Origin: Deinococcus hopiensis KR-140 | Lineage (GTDB): Bacteria > Deinococcota > Deinococci > Deinococcales > Deinococcaceae | Direction of reading: 5' to 3' | Assembly (NCBI RefSeq): GCF_900176165.1 | Contig: NZ_FWWU01000005.1 | Location: forward strand, 186,001-250,000 | DNA length: 64,000 bases | In this document: positions 16,196-25,055 of the stretch, piece after piece | Position numbering within the stretch: position 1 is the first letter of the stretch | How the letters are laid out: every line of letters starts with the position of its first letter | The notes under the pieces: model-generated | The model's database searches: none | What the model was told of the DNA's origin: nothing | Seen by the model: only the letters and a program-made list of their open reading frames with translations | Program-made: the position numbers and the translations under genes

Positions 16196-16726
16196 TCAGA
16201 ACAGTGGCAGAATCAGCGGCAACGCGAGGGGGAGGCCATTCACGCCGATGGAGCCTCCCATGCCGACGCTGACCGTACCCAGCGAGGTGGACAGTCCCAG
16301 GGCGGTGTTGAGCTGCTCAGGCGTGACGTTCGTTCGCGCTTCGGGTGGAGCCGTGCCGCCCAGCAAGGCCCCCAGCGTGACCGTGCTGTTTCCGTTCACC
16401 AACCGCACGTCACCCAGCGCCGTTTCGCCCATCACGGGTTGCGCAAGCTGAAACAGCCGGCTGGCCCCCGGCCGGGAGATCCTCAGGAGGGTACCGGTGG
16501 AAAGGTCGCCCGACGACTGCAGCTGTCCCGCCGCGTTGAAGGTGCCGACCGGTTGCCGGGCCGCATTCAGAATCTCGAAGGTGTAGGCGGCGCGAGGCGG
16601 CACTGGGGTGGCAGTTGTGGATGATGCCGGGGGTGATGGCGCAGGAGACGGCTGGGAAGGGGCCGTCTGCGCCACGGCAGCGGTACAGCACAGCGGTAGG
16701 AACAGGAGTAGGGCAGTTCGTCTCAT
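16196..16726 (-). CDS. Exported hypothetical protein
   Basis: 176 residues with a signal peptide (MRRTALLLFLPLCCTAAVAQ) and a Pro/Ser/Ala linker, followed by a small beta domain 'AYTFEILNAARQPVGTFNAAGQLQ' and a Gly/Leu-rich hydrophobic end ('GVNGLPLALPLILPLF'). The hydrophobic C-terminus may associate with the outer layer. Function is unknown. It is convergent with the repeat-rich exported protein and may be functionally linked. Confidence 0.7.
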   Translation of the reverse strand: MRRTALLLFLPLCCTAAVAQTAPSQPSPAPSPPASSTTATPVPPRAAYTFEILNAARQPVGTFNAAGQLQSSGDLSTGTLLRISRPGASRLFQLAQPVMGETALGDVRLVNGNSTVTLGALLGGTAPPEARTNVTPEQLNTALGLSTSLGTVSVGMGGSIGVNGLPLALPLILPLF

Positions 16727-16972
16727 TCAGGGCACCTTTCCCGCCAAGTGTAGGATGGCCGGGCCTCCACCCCTGTCAGGAATTTTGTCGATGAGCCATC
16801 AATAAATCCATGGGCAATGACCGGAAACCTGAGAGGAGTAATGAGGATGCGCTGCGAGAGTGGGCCCACCTGCGGCAGACAGCTCCCCTGAAAGAAAGTT
16901 CCGGTCTGCCCAACGCCTGTACCTCCAGCAGGTGAGGCCGCAAGAGGAAGTGACGAGGAAGGCATGACTGCC

Positions 16973-18088
16973 TTACTGAGAAGGGACTTTCAAGGTCCCC
17001 CCAAGAATTAACTTTTCTACGGCCGTCACCTTGCTTTTCAACTCCTTGGTCAGGAGCGCTGCATTGAAGTCATTCATGCTGAGTTCAATGCCATCATTTT
17101 CAAGTCCAAACCCGCGCTCACCTGTCCGCCATGGCCGGCCTTTGGCCAGGTCATCCACCAGGGCGAAGACGGCGTTGTCCGTGCGCTTGACCACGCTCGT
17201 GAGGGCGTGGTTGAGGGTTTTGCGGTCGACATCTGAGTCACCCGCACTGTCCAGGTTCGCGCTGTCTGTGCCGATGGCAAACACGGGCCGCGTCACACCT
17301 TGACATTCGGCCTTGTACGGGTCTCCTCGCGGCACCTTCGCAAAGACGTCACTCTGAAAGGTCACGCCTTTGGGGAGCATGCCTGCCCGCAGGCACTGCA
17401 CAGCGGTGGCGGCCGTCACCACTCCGCGGTTATTCGCTCCCACCGCAGCGAGCACGATGTCCGCACCCTGCGCGTAGAGTTTCTTGGCAAGGGTGGAGGC
17501 ATCGACCATGCTGCCTTTTGCAGGTTGGGTGACGTCCAGCACACGGCACGCTGGACAAGCGAGCGCGACTCCGGCCTTGAACCCAGCGCGGTATTTACGC
17601 GCGACAATGTCGTCAGCAGTGCTGAGCACACCCAGGATCCGGGTGCTCGTGACGTTCGCAGCCAGGAAGCCGGCGAGGAAAGCGCCTTCCTGCTCTCGGA
17701 AGCGCAGGCCTGCGGTATTCGGTCCGGAGGGAAGGGTGTCGACACCAGCGAAACGCACGTTTGGGAATTCTTTGGCAGCGACGGTGAGTGCAGCGGCGCT
17801 GTCGCGGCCTGAGGCAATCACGAGATTGCTGCTGCGGGCAGCGAGGCGGAGTTGACGCAACATGTCAGCGTTGTCGATGGCGGTGACGGTGTTGTAGGGC
17901 ATCCCGTGTTCCCGCACGGCGCGCTCCAGGCCAAGGGTAGCGGCTTCATTCGTGCCCTTGTCAAAGGGACCGCCAGGATCAAGAACCAGAGTGATGTTGA
18001 GCGAAGGCGCAGCAGCGGAAGTCAGACCACACAGCAGCGCAAAAGGAAACAGCCAAGCCGTCCGTATAACGCCGGAGATTGTCTTCAT
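16973..18088 (-). CDS. BMP-family periplasmic ligand-binding protein
   Basis: 371 residues from the ATG at 18088 (the upstream in-frame start at 18139 would place 17 residues before the signal peptide). The mature sequence fits the basic membrane protein (PnrA/Med-like) family: 'LNITLVLDPGGPFDKGTNEAATLGLERA', 'NLVIASGRDSAAALTVAAKEFPNVRFAGVD', 'AFLAGFLAANVTSTRILGVLS', 'GADIVLAAVGANNRGVVTAA'. The family binds purine nucleosides and similar ligands for an ABC importer, but no ATPase or permease gene is adjacent, so it may be an orphan binding protein or sensor. Confidence 0.85.
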   Translation of the reverse strand: MKTISGVIRTAWLFPFALLCGLTSAAAPSLNITLVLDPGGPFDKGTNEAATLGLERAVREHGMPYNTVTAIDNADMLRQLRLAARSSNLVIASGRDSAAALTVAAKEFPNVRFAGVDTLPSGPNTAGLRFREQEGAFLAGFLAANVTSTRILGVLSTADDIVARKYRAGFKAGVALACPACRVLDVTQPAKGSMVDASTLAKKLYAQGADIVLAAVGANNRGVVTAATAVQCLRAGMLPKGVTFQSDVFAKVPRGDPYKAECQGVTRPVFAIGTDSANLDSAGDSDVDRKTLNHALTSVVKRTDNAVFALVDDLAKGRPWRTGERGFGLENDGIELSMNDFNAALLTKELKSKVTAVEKLILGGTLKVPSQ

Positions 18089-18239
18089 AGTAAAGTCAGC
18101 GTAAACCTGTCTTTCTGACAGAAATCCTATCCACGCCAAGGTGGCGACTTCTTGCGGAGTTCGGTGTGCCTTCGTGGTGATCCTGCACCGCCCTGGCCGA
18201 GCTCCCGTTCAGGGGGCGCAAGGCCGGAACAGCGGCTCT

Positions 18240-18362
18240 GAAACCCCGTACCGTGTCATCCCGTTTGATCTGGACCATTTCAAGAGGGTCGGCGGGTACG
18301 TCCGGACACACCGCCGGGGATATTGCAACACGTCTCGGGCGTGATCCAGGCGGCTTCGAGGC
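18240..18362 (+). pseudogene. Short relic of a GGDEF domain
   Basis: In the intergenic gap, one frame reads 'VIPFDLDHFKRVGG', matching the D-x-D-H-F-K-x-V core of diguanylate cyclases, and a second frame continues 'GHTAGDIATRLG', matching the following G-H-x-x-G-D helix. The two halves are out of frame and only about 40 codons remain. The rest of the 18089-18434 gap holds no gene. Confidence 0.4.
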
Positions 18363-18434
18363 CTGGTGATCAACTCGGCCGGTAACCGAGTACCAACGGA
18401 CAGGAGCCGGAGTCCTGAGCAGTAGATGGGTAGG

Positions 18435-20198
18435 ATGAACGCCACGATGCCCCAGACCACGACGCGCCTCTGCACCCTGAGCTTCCTCGTCGGACTCTGC
18501 ACGCTACAGCCGAATGGCGCTGGCGCCGCTCAGGTTGACCCCGGGCTGCTTAAGGCAGCGGCCACGCTCTATGCCGCGGCACAGGTGGGAACACTCGCGC
18601 ACGACTGGTGCCTGACCAGCGCCCCAGCTGAGCGGGCCACCATCGAAAAGGAGTACGCCGCGTGGCGAGCCGGATACGGTCTTCCGGGCATTGAGGCGTA
18701 CCTCCAGACCTACGCTGCGGCACAACTTCCCGACCTGCGGGCAGCAGTCCTTGCCCGCCGGGATGAAGTGTACGCAGCCTTGACGCGCGCGAGCAAGAAC
18801 CCCGCGTCGGACTGCCGCGGTATCCGCGCCCAACTCACCGCTCAGGTCAACCTGCCCGCGCTGTACCCGCAGGAATACCGGCTCACGCAAAGCCTCCGGG
18901 TTCCGAGTTCCGCGGCCTCCCTGCCTGCGGCTCCGTCCACACCCGCGGGCCCTCCCACCGCCTCAAAAGCAGGGGCATTCCTGACAAACACTTCGTTCGA
19001 CCCCGTCGAGAAAACCTACGTTCAGGACCTGCTCGGCAAGGCCGGGGGTCAGCCTCCCTATCAGGGCGGAGGCGCCCTCAAGGCTGGAGCGTACGGGTGT
19101 GTTCAGCAGAACACCAACGACTTCGAGACGTTGCTCAGCGTGGTCAGTTACACCCTGACGTTGTATCCCGACCAGGGGCTGCGCTTCACGGACGGGAAGT
19201 TCACCGATGCGTCCACAAAGAAGTCAAGCCCAATGAAGAACTTCCTGGCGGCGTACCGGTATGACCGGAATACGGGGCAACTCGAAATCAGTACAGATTA
19301 CGACAACCGCGACCTGAAAGACTTCCTGTATGGCAACGGCCGGTACGACGGGGTGGGGGATGACGCGCCACTGTTCAACATCTTCCGGGTGCTGACCGAT
19401 GGACGCGGGCGGAGCATGATCTACGGTCAGAAGGGGTTCGGTTACAGAGACGGCGACCTGACCGTGTGCCGGTATCAGGGTCCTGCCAAAGGGATCTCTC
19501 CCATTGAGGAGGCGAAGCGGGCGGAACAGGCCGAACTCGAACGCTTCAACCGCTACCGTCTCAAGCCCAACGCGGGGCTGAAACTCAGCCAGATTGAAGG
19601 CCTGCTGCACACCTACGAAAACGAGTCTGACGGCATCAACATCACAGGTGTGGAAACCACAACGCTGCTGCTCAAGGACGGTACGGCCTACCTGAATCTG
19701 CGGTGGAGTCCTCATGACCTGGACGTGGCCGCGTCCCGAAAAGGCGAGCCGCAGGCGTGGACGAAATGGCGCCGGAAGGGTACGGGGTACGAGCTCCTTG
19801 AAGGAGGCCGTTGGACGCCCCCGAAGGGAACGCTCGGCGTTCCTGGCAACAGGAACGAAAGCCTGACGGGCTCGTACGAATTCTTCTCGGCGTACACGTC
19901 CGGCACGTTGATGAACGGCGCAACGTCCACCGCCCGGGACGTGTACACCTTTACCGCCGGAGGGCAGTTCACCCGGACGGAAAGCGGCGGTGTGATGGGC
20001 ACCCTGAACAATGGGTCTACGGTGACGACGGGGAGTGCGGCGGGACCTTCGAGCCGGGTCAGAGCCACATATGTTTTCGATGGTTATACGCTGGAGTTCA
20101 GGGGGCAGAACGGCCAGACGAGCCGCACCTACGCCTTTTTCTGGGACAAGAAGAAAAACAACCTGATGATCGGCGGACGAACCTACACCAGGAAGTGA
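18435..20198 (+). CDS. Large exported protein of unknown function
   Basis: 587 residues from the ATG at 18435; an ATG at 18447 and the frame opening at 18426 are alternatives. The N-terminus (TTTRLCTLSFLVGLCTLQPNGAGAAQ) is a signal peptide. Residues 30-140 are helical and Ala-rich, a Pro/Ala/Thr linker follows, and the C-terminal 380 residues are beta-rich with many Tyr, Thr and Gly ('GSYEFFSAYTSGTLMNGATSTARDVYTFTAGGQFTR', 'YTLEFRGQNGQTSRTYAFFWDKKKNN'). The last part resembles a lipocalin-like or surface-exposed beta domain. No catalytic motif is seen. Confidence 0.78.
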   Translation: MNATMPQTTTRLCTLSFLVGLCTLQPNGAGAAQVDPGLLKAAATLYAAAQVGTLAHDWCLTSAPAERATIEKEYAAWRAGYGLPGIEAYLQTYAAAQLPDLRAAVLARRDEVYAALTRASKNPASDCRGIRAQLTAQVNLPALYPQEYRLTQSLRVPSSAASLPAAPSTPAGPPTASKAGAFLTNTSFDPVEKTYVQDLLGKAGGQPPYQGGGALKAGAYGCVQQNTNDFETLLSVVSYTLTLYPDQGLRFTDGKFTDASTKKSSPMKNFLAAYRYDRNTGQLEISTDYDNRDLKDFLYGNGRYDGVGDDAPLFNIFRVLTDGRGRSMIYGQKGFGYRDGDLTVCRYQGPAKGISPIEEAKRAEQAELERFNRYRLKPNAGLKLSQIEGLLHTYENESDGINITGVETTTLLLKDGTAYLNLRWSPHDLDVAASRKGEPQAWTKWRRKGTGYELLEGGRWTPPKGTLGVPGNRNESLTGSYEFFSAYTSGTLMNGATSTARDVYTFTAGGQFTRTESGGVMGTLNNGSTVTTGSAAGPSSRVRATYVFDGYTLEFRGQNGQTSRTYAFFWDKKKNNLMIGGRTYTRK

Positions 20199-20270
20199 TG
20201 CCCGCCGAATCGGCCAAACGGAGCAGCACTGAACCACCCGTGCCCGCCGACGTTGCCGCACCGTCACCGC

Positions 20271-20951
20271 TTAGCACGAGGTCAGAGCCTGTGCTGAGCG
20301 GTGACCGTAGAGAAAGGCAGTTACCGAAAACTCCCGTTCGTTTGCGGCCCCAGGCTGAGCCGCGAGCACCCGTAAGGCGTATGCCACTGCTGCCAGCATG
20401 GTGGCCGCCAGTTCACCACGCTCCAACCCCAGGTACGCCGCTGAGTGCAGCGCGTGGTACGCCACCTGCACCGGCCCATCCCGTGCCGCGGCCAGTTTCA
20501 CGTACCACTCCCGTCCGAGCTCAGAGGCAGCGAGGTCCCCACCACCGGACACCGCCGCGATCTCCCGAGCATTGCGCTCCACTTCACCCGCAAACGAGAG
20601 CAGCACCGCCCGCGAAGGGCGCTCCTCACCGCCCGCGGGCGCAAATTCCACAGCCACCTGCAGAATAAGCGTAATACATGTCTCGAAGGCCCGCTGATTG
20701 CGCGTGTGCGCCACCGGAGACCGAGGGGAAACCGTCGTGCCCTCAACTGCGGTGTTCCCTCCTCCCAGGTCAAGCAGCAACCGCTGAACCCCCGCATTCC
20801 AGGAGGGGACTACCCCAACACCACCCTCGCCCTTGACCCTGAAAGCATGCACGCGCGCGCCGTTGGCCGCACACCCGTTGGTGATCGTCATCATCACCGT
20901 ACTCGCGTCCATCCTCCTGAGCAGCTGCAACGGCGCCATCGCCAAAAGCAA
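20271..20951 (-). CDS. Hypothetical helical protein
   Basis: Up to 226 residues; the start is uncertain, with several Met in the first 21 residues. The body looks genuine: 'RNQRAFETCITLILQVAVEFAPAGGEERPSRAVLLSFAGEVERNAREI', 'LGREWYVKLAAARDGPVQVAYHALHSAAYLGLERGELAATMLAAVAYALRVLAAQ'. The helical, Ala/Leu-rich pattern recalls four-helix-bundle proteins, but I do not recognise a family. It is convergent with the large exported protein ending at 20198. Confidence 0.6.
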   Translation of the reverse strand: MLLAMAPLQLLRRMDASTVMMTITNGCAANGARVHAFRVKGEGGVGVVPSWNAGVQRLLLDLGGGNTAVEGTTVSPRSPVAHTRNQRAFETCITLILQVAVEFAPAGGEERPSRAVLLSFAGEVERNAREIAAVSGGGDLAASELGREWYVKLAAARDGPVQVAYHALHSAAYLGLERGELAATMLAAVAYALRVLAAQPGAANEREFSVTAFLYGHRSAQALTSC

Positions 20952-21043
20952 ATGCCACGAGTGCGGGCGTCGGCCTCCCTCTCCTCAGCCCCCTGCTCTC
21001 CGTTCTCCTTACTTCCGCTCCGTGAAACCGGGGAGGAGCGAAA

Positions 21044-21076
21044 GCAAAAGCCCCGCTCCTCAGGCGGGGCTTTGCT
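21044..21076 (-). terminator. Rho-independent terminator of the TspO-like gene
   Basis: A 10-bp stem AAAGCCCCGC/GCGGGGCTTT with a short loop gives GGGGCTTTTGCTTT on the minus strand, just beyond the stop of the leftward gene at 21090. Confidence 0.8.
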
Positions 21077-21089
21077 CCTGAGGAAGGAG

Positions 21090-21836
21090 TTAACGAAGTG
21101 GTCGTCTGAAACTGGTGACGGCACCTGCAATAAGAACGAGAACGCCCAGCAGCACGCCTACCACGACAGGACCCGTATCGGGGCGAGCAAGGTACACCCC
21201 GTAGAAGGCCCATAACATCACGCCCATCACTGCATAATCGCGGTTCGCTCGAAGCAGGAACACCCCGATCAGCGCCGCGACGACCACCAGTAAGGCCGAC
21301 CAGAAGGGCCCACTCAGACCGGCGAGACCAGAAGACAAGCCGCGGCTAACCAGCCAGGCGGTGATGTTTGCGATTGTCGCAACGGCGATCCAGCCCAGAT
21401 ACAGGCTGGTGGGCAACCCCAACGTCCAGACCTCCGTCTTGGTCAGATTGAGTCGGTCGAGGTGGGTATAAAGCCAGATGAGGCTGGCCAGAAGGGCCAA
21501 CATCACCACGACGCTCAGTCCAAAATTGAGGCTTTGGAACGCGAGGAGCCAGCTGACATTCAGGAGATTGGCCAGCAGAAACGGCCAGAACAGGGTGTCA
21601 TAGCGGTCTCCTCGTCGGCTGGGGGTCGCCTGATAGATCGCAAAGGCCAGAAGTCCAAGGAAGATGATTCCCCAGATGGCGAAGGTGGAACCAGCGGGAG
21701 TAAAGGCATTGGGCAACTGGTCCGAGATGACCTTGTTGCTGTTGCCGAATAGGGGGAGGGCGTTGGAGAGGTAGTTCATCACCAAGGTCAAGAGCGTGGC
21801 CAGGAGCAACGTGATCTGCCGGGGTATTCCTTTCAT
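21090..21836 (-). CDS. TspO/MBR-like tryptophan-rich sensory protein
   Basis: 248 residues with seven or more predicted membrane segments. The N-terminal region 'NALPLFGNSNKVISDQLPNAFTPAGSTFAIWGIIFLGLLAFAIYQ' is typical of bacterial tryptophan-rich sensory proteins distantly related to TspO/MBR, and 'NLLNVSWLLAFQ' and 'LGWIAVATIANITAWLV' follow the family order. These membrane proteins are thought to sense or transport tetrapyrroles or small ligands. Single gene with its own terminator. Confidence 0.85.
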   Translation of the reverse strand: MKGIPRQITLLLATLLTLVMNYLSNALPLFGNSNKVISDQLPNAFTPAGSTFAIWGIIFLGLLAFAIYQATPSRRGDRYDTLFWPFLLANLLNVSWLLAFQSLNFGLSVVVMLALLASLIWLYTHLDRLNLTKTEVWTLGLPTSLYLGWIAVATIANITAWLVSRGLSSGLAGLSGPFWSALLVVVAALIGVFLLRANRDYAVMGVMLWAFYGVYLARPDTGPVVVGVLLGVLVLIAGAVTSFRRPLR

Positions 21837-21928
21837 GCGCCCACCTTAAACGCGAATCAATGGCCCGAACTATTGGATAGAAGACCAATCGGGGCCCGAA
21901 GTCAGGAGGCCGTCGACCTCGCCCCTCT

Positions 21929-22289
21929 TCAGGCTACGGCGTGTAGGCCAAGGGTGCGTTGAATATCCACGTCAAACTCCTCCCGCATGACCCCCGGCAA
22001 AAATTTCTCCTCAAGCGGAGAAGGATGCGGCCACGCCTCCATATGGAGGCGAGCATCGTCCTGATCAACTCTCCGAAACCCCAGGCGTTCGTACAGGGCG
22101 CGCGCTGGGTTCACGGCAAGGACGCTGAGGCGCAAAGGGCGCTGTCGGGCTGCTGCACCCCGCAGCATGTTCAGCCTTGATTTGACACCTGGAAGGGATG
22201 CCGATGCCCGTCTCGCGCGCAGTTTTCTTGACGTTGCCCCCATTTGCCTCCACGGCGGAAGCGGCAGCAAATTGCATCACCTGCTTTCA
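21929..22289 (-). pseudogene. Chimeric relic: HTH fragment joined to a GNAT fragment
   Basis: Upstream, one frame reads 'AVEANGGNVKKTARETGIGIPSR', a Fis-like or transposase-type helix-turn-helix of the 'NGGNV..TARE.GI' type. Downstream, a different frame reads 'AARQRPLRLSVLAVNPARALYERLGFRRV', the C-terminal core of a GNAT acetyltransferase. Neither part is complete, and they meet near 22180. The 3' end runs into a 22-bp sequence (21934-21955) identical to the inverted repeats of the IS5-type unit at 44 kb, so an IS event probably created this scar. Confidence 0.55.
21934..21955 (+). repeat. Solo copy of the IS5-type unit terminal repeat
   Basis: Twenty-two bases starting CTACGGCGTGTAGGCC are identical to positions 43981-44002 at the left end of the IS5-type unit. 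No transposase is nearby, so this is probably an IS scar. Confidence 0.55.
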
Positions 22290-22326
22290 AGTCGAAGCGA
22301 TGGGAGCGTTCAAGTTCCTGGGCGGC

Positions 22327-23619
22327 CTAGTCGCCCTGTCCGTTCATGCGCTGGCGGATGTGGTTGATGTCCCAGCCGGTGAGATTGGCGAGGGTCTGGG
22401 CCTGCTGCTCGTGGCGGTCCTGGAGGGCGCGGCGGTAGGCAGTGGCGGCGCTGCATTTTGCCTTGCCGGTAAAGTCGTGCCGCAGGACGTAACGGGCCTG
22501 GTAGGTGCCCGTGTCGTTGGTCTCCTTGAAGTGCAGGTCCTCGGGAAAGGTCTTGGCGGTGTAGCGCACGTGCAGCCGCGTGAGAAACACCGGCTTGGCG
22601 GGCCCTTCGACTTCCGGGACGGGCTGGCCGCTGAAGTTCTCCTGCCGCCAGAACACGCCCGCTTCCTTGAGTTCCTCAGGGGTCGGCGGCTCGGTGCTGC
22701 ACGGGTCGCAGCTTCCCGAGTTCCAGGCGTACTCCATCAAGGCGACGTTTTTGCCTTCGCGCTCGTACGCTTTTCTGAACACGTGGCGGTAGAAGGGTTC
22801 AAACTGGCCTTTGACCAGCAGCGGGACTTCTTTGTCTGTGGGCATCATGGCGGTGCGGTAGTTGCGCGTGACGACCTTGCCGTACGGGGAAAGCAGGTAC
22901 ACGGTCAGGTCCTGCTCGCCGGGGGAGTTCAGGGTGCCCAGGCGGATGGGAAGCATGAATTTCTCCGACGTGTATGACAGCACGATGGGATTCAGAAACC
23001 CGCCGCCGGATTTGTCGAAGCGCTGGACGTTCACGCGTACCACGAAGAACTTCATGCCGCCCTTGATGTACCCGCCGAGCATGGCGTCCGCGCCGGGGGG
23101 AAGCCGGTAGCCCTCGCCGCGCAGGTAGGTGGCGAGGCCGCCCTGCTGTTTGGCGCTGAGGATGTCGATGTCGTACTCGCCGACCTGGTAGCTCGCCTCA
23201 ATCTTCACCCCGTTGGCCGTGGCGCGGGCGCTTTGCGCCCTGTCCTCGTTGATATTTCCGGCGGTGGGAGACATCGCAACTGACGGCATGGGGGGCGTGC
23301 AGGGATCGGTGTCGAAGTACTCCACCAGGCGGGGCGCGCTGTACGCGTCAAGCTTCTTGACGACGCTGGGGTCTCCGATGCGGATGTCCTGGCGCTTGGG
23401 CACCACCGGGATGGGCACGATGCGGGCGAAGTCTTTGACGTTGCCCTGGTAGTCGTTCATCATCGTGAACACGCTGCGCTTGCCATCGCGGGCGATGATC
23501 ACTTGGTTGCTGCGGTTGAAGAGCCTCGAGTCGCCCTTGGCGACGAAAAAACCGCAGAATCCGGCAGCGGTGGAGGTTAGCGTCAGGGCGGCGAGCAGCG
23601 TCAGGCGACGTGTGTTCAT
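22327..23619 (-). CDS. DUF2330 exported protein
   Basis: 430 residues with a signal peptide (MNTRRLTLLAALTLTSTAAG) and the family opening 'FCGFFVAKGDSRLFNRSNQVIIARDGKRSVFTMMNDYQG', then 'FARIVPIPVVPKRQDIRIGD', 'YQVGEYDIDILSAKQQGGLATYLRGEGYRLP' and the Cys pair 'SGSCDPCST' near residue 310. DUF2330 proteins are secreted or lipid-anchored proteins of unknown role. No close operon partner; the 353-bp gap upstream (23620-23972) holds no gene I can support. Confidence 0.88.
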   Translation of the reverse strand: MNTRRLTLLAALTLTSTAAGFCGFFVAKGDSRLFNRSNQVIIARDGKRSVFTMMNDYQGNVKDFARIVPIPVVPKRQDIRIGDPSVVKKLDAYSAPRLVEYFDTDPCTPPMPSVAMSPTAGNINEDRAQSARATANGVKIEASYQVGEYDIDILSAKQQGGLATYLRGEGYRLPPGADAMLGGYIKGGMKFFVVRVNVQRFDKSGGGFLNPIVLSYTSEKFMLPIRLGTLNSPGEQDLTVYLLSPYGKVVTRNYRTAMMPTDKEVPLLVKGQFEPFYRHVFRKAYEREGKNVALMEYAWNSGSCDPCSTEPPTPEELKEAGVFWRQENFSGQPVPEVEGPAKPVFLTRLHVRYTAKTFPEDLHFKETNDTGTYQARYVLRHDFTGKAKCSAATAYRRALQDRHEQQAQTLANLTGWDINHIRQRMNGQGD

Positions 23620-23972
23620 GTGGACTCCTGAGAGAGGGGGCGCGTGCGCTCAGCATACTGGGCGCGCTCGCCCGTTCGGGGTTGGCGCAAGGGCCTCAGG
23701 GTGGCGCGCTGAGGAGAGCGTGAATGGCCACCCCCTCCACCCGTTGGGAGTCCATGCCCTTCAGCCGCCCGCAGGGCCGACCGCGCCCAGGGGAGTGGGC
23801 GGACTTCCTCCTGAGAATTCCCCCGTCAGGATGGAATTCCAGGAACGAAGGTACCGAGCTCGAAAAGCCGTGCGGGATTCAAGACCCGGACGTCCTCGTC
23901 TGTAGCGGGGGTCGTCTCCCGGGAGTACAGCAGGCCCTGGCCCGCGATAAACAGCACGAGCGCATCGAGGTC

Positions 23973-24800
23973 CTATTCCAATTCCAACTTGGGTTTCTCT
24001 GCGCGAGCCTCCAGAAAGCGGCGCTGAGTTTCCCAGGCGCGGCGGGCCGTCTCTCTGCCCTGTTCGTCCACACCCGAGATACGGCGAATCTGCTCCAGCG
24101 CCCGCTCCAATTCTGCCGGGTCACGGCTGTCCGGAGACTGCGCCTTCCAGGCCATGACCGCGTCAGGGAGATAACTGCGCAGGCTCTGCCCAGCATCAAA
24201 GGTGCGGCGGGCCTGACCCTCCTGACGGGCCTTCATCTCGGTCGTTTCCAGATGTTCCACTGTGACCAGCACTTCACCGGCGAGTGCAGATGGGAGGCCC
24301 CGGCACAACTCCCGCACGTCCAGCGAGGGCAGCACTTCGGCACCCGTATGCACCGGTAGAGACGGCGAAACGTTGAGGCCTACCGGTTCCTGTTCTTGCG
24401 GTGACGTGCCCTGGCCCGTTGGACCATGCCATCCCGCCAGGAGCAGACCCAACGCCGCCAGCCCAACCACCATGCACATCATGACCGGGCCCCCGAACAC
24501 GCCGCTGATGGCCATAGCCGGAACCAGCAGGGCTGCCACACCTTGGGCTTCTTGTTGGCTCAGAACTGCGCGCAGATTCGCTCCCGTTCGGGCATTCCCC
24601 AGCAGCAAGAAGGCGGCCAGGCCTACGAGCAGCAGCACCGCTATGCCGGGTAGAGGTTCACCTCGTCCAAAGACGAGACTTAGGACAAACACGGGGATGA
24701 ACAGGGCGAAGAGCGCCCTGATCGGCTTCTTGCGGCCCCGGGGACGCCGACTGCGCGGCTGGTCGGCAAGATCCGATTCGTGGGCACGTTCAAGGTCCAT
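23973..24800 (-). CDS. Membrane protein of unknown function
   Basis: 275 residues. A basic cytosolic head (about 1-26) precedes four hydrophobic segments (about 27-45, 50-66, 85-102 and 104-124), followed by a soluble, charged, helical C-terminal half ('ELERALEQIRRISGVDEQGRETARRAWETQRRFLEARAE'). The layout suggests a membrane-anchored cytosolic helical domain. Family not recognised; single gene. Confidence 0.7.
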   Translation of the reverse strand: MDLERAHESDLADQPRSRRPRGRKKPIRALFALFIPVFVLSLVFGRGEPLPGIAVLLLVGLAAFLLLGNARTGANLRAVLSQQEAQGVAALLVPAMAISGVFGGPVMMCMVVGLAALGLLLAGWHGPTGQGTSPQEQEPVGLNVSPSLPVHTGAEVLPSLDVRELCRGLPSALAGEVLVTVEHLETTEMKARQEGQARRTFDAGQSLRSYLPDAVMAWKAQSPDSRDPAELERALEQIRRISGVDEQGRETARRAWETQRRFLEARAEKPKLELE

Positions 24801-25017
24801 ACGCCATTATCCCGCGCTCGCCTGCTCCAGACCAAGCATTTCGGACGCGTGCAGTTCGGCGTCCCCACCGACTGGTCCTGAAGCCTGTCCCGACCAGCCC
24901 TCATACCTTTACCCTGCCTGCTCAGCCAGGTTCACACTCCCTGCTGAGCAGTCACCACCCAGCTTCTAGCAGGACTTTGTCAGAAGTCCGCAGATCATTT
25001 GGCTCTAAGCCAGTCCA

Positions 25018-25049
25018 CTGACGCGTCTTCAAGCCTGCTGTCCTACCGT
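25018..25049 (+). promoter_or_regulatory. Leaderless-type promoter of the P-loop gene
   Basis: TACCGT at 25044 fits the deinococcal TANNNT -10 and ends 6 nt before the ATG at 25056. A possible -35 CTGACG at 25018 is 20 bp upstream, a little far. No Shine-Dalgarno is present, consistent with a leaderless mRNA. Confidence 0.5.
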
Positions 25050-25055
25050 GCTGGC

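Noticed and set aside
16973..18088. Complete nucleoside ABC importer
   Set aside because: Only the BMP-type binding protein is present; no ATPase or permease gene lies nearby.
19224..20267. 347-codon minus-strand frame
   Set aside because: Shadow of the large exported protein on the plus strand.
22198..22977. 259-codon plus-strand frame over DUF2330
   Set aside because: Antisense of a convincing signal-peptide DUF2330 gene.
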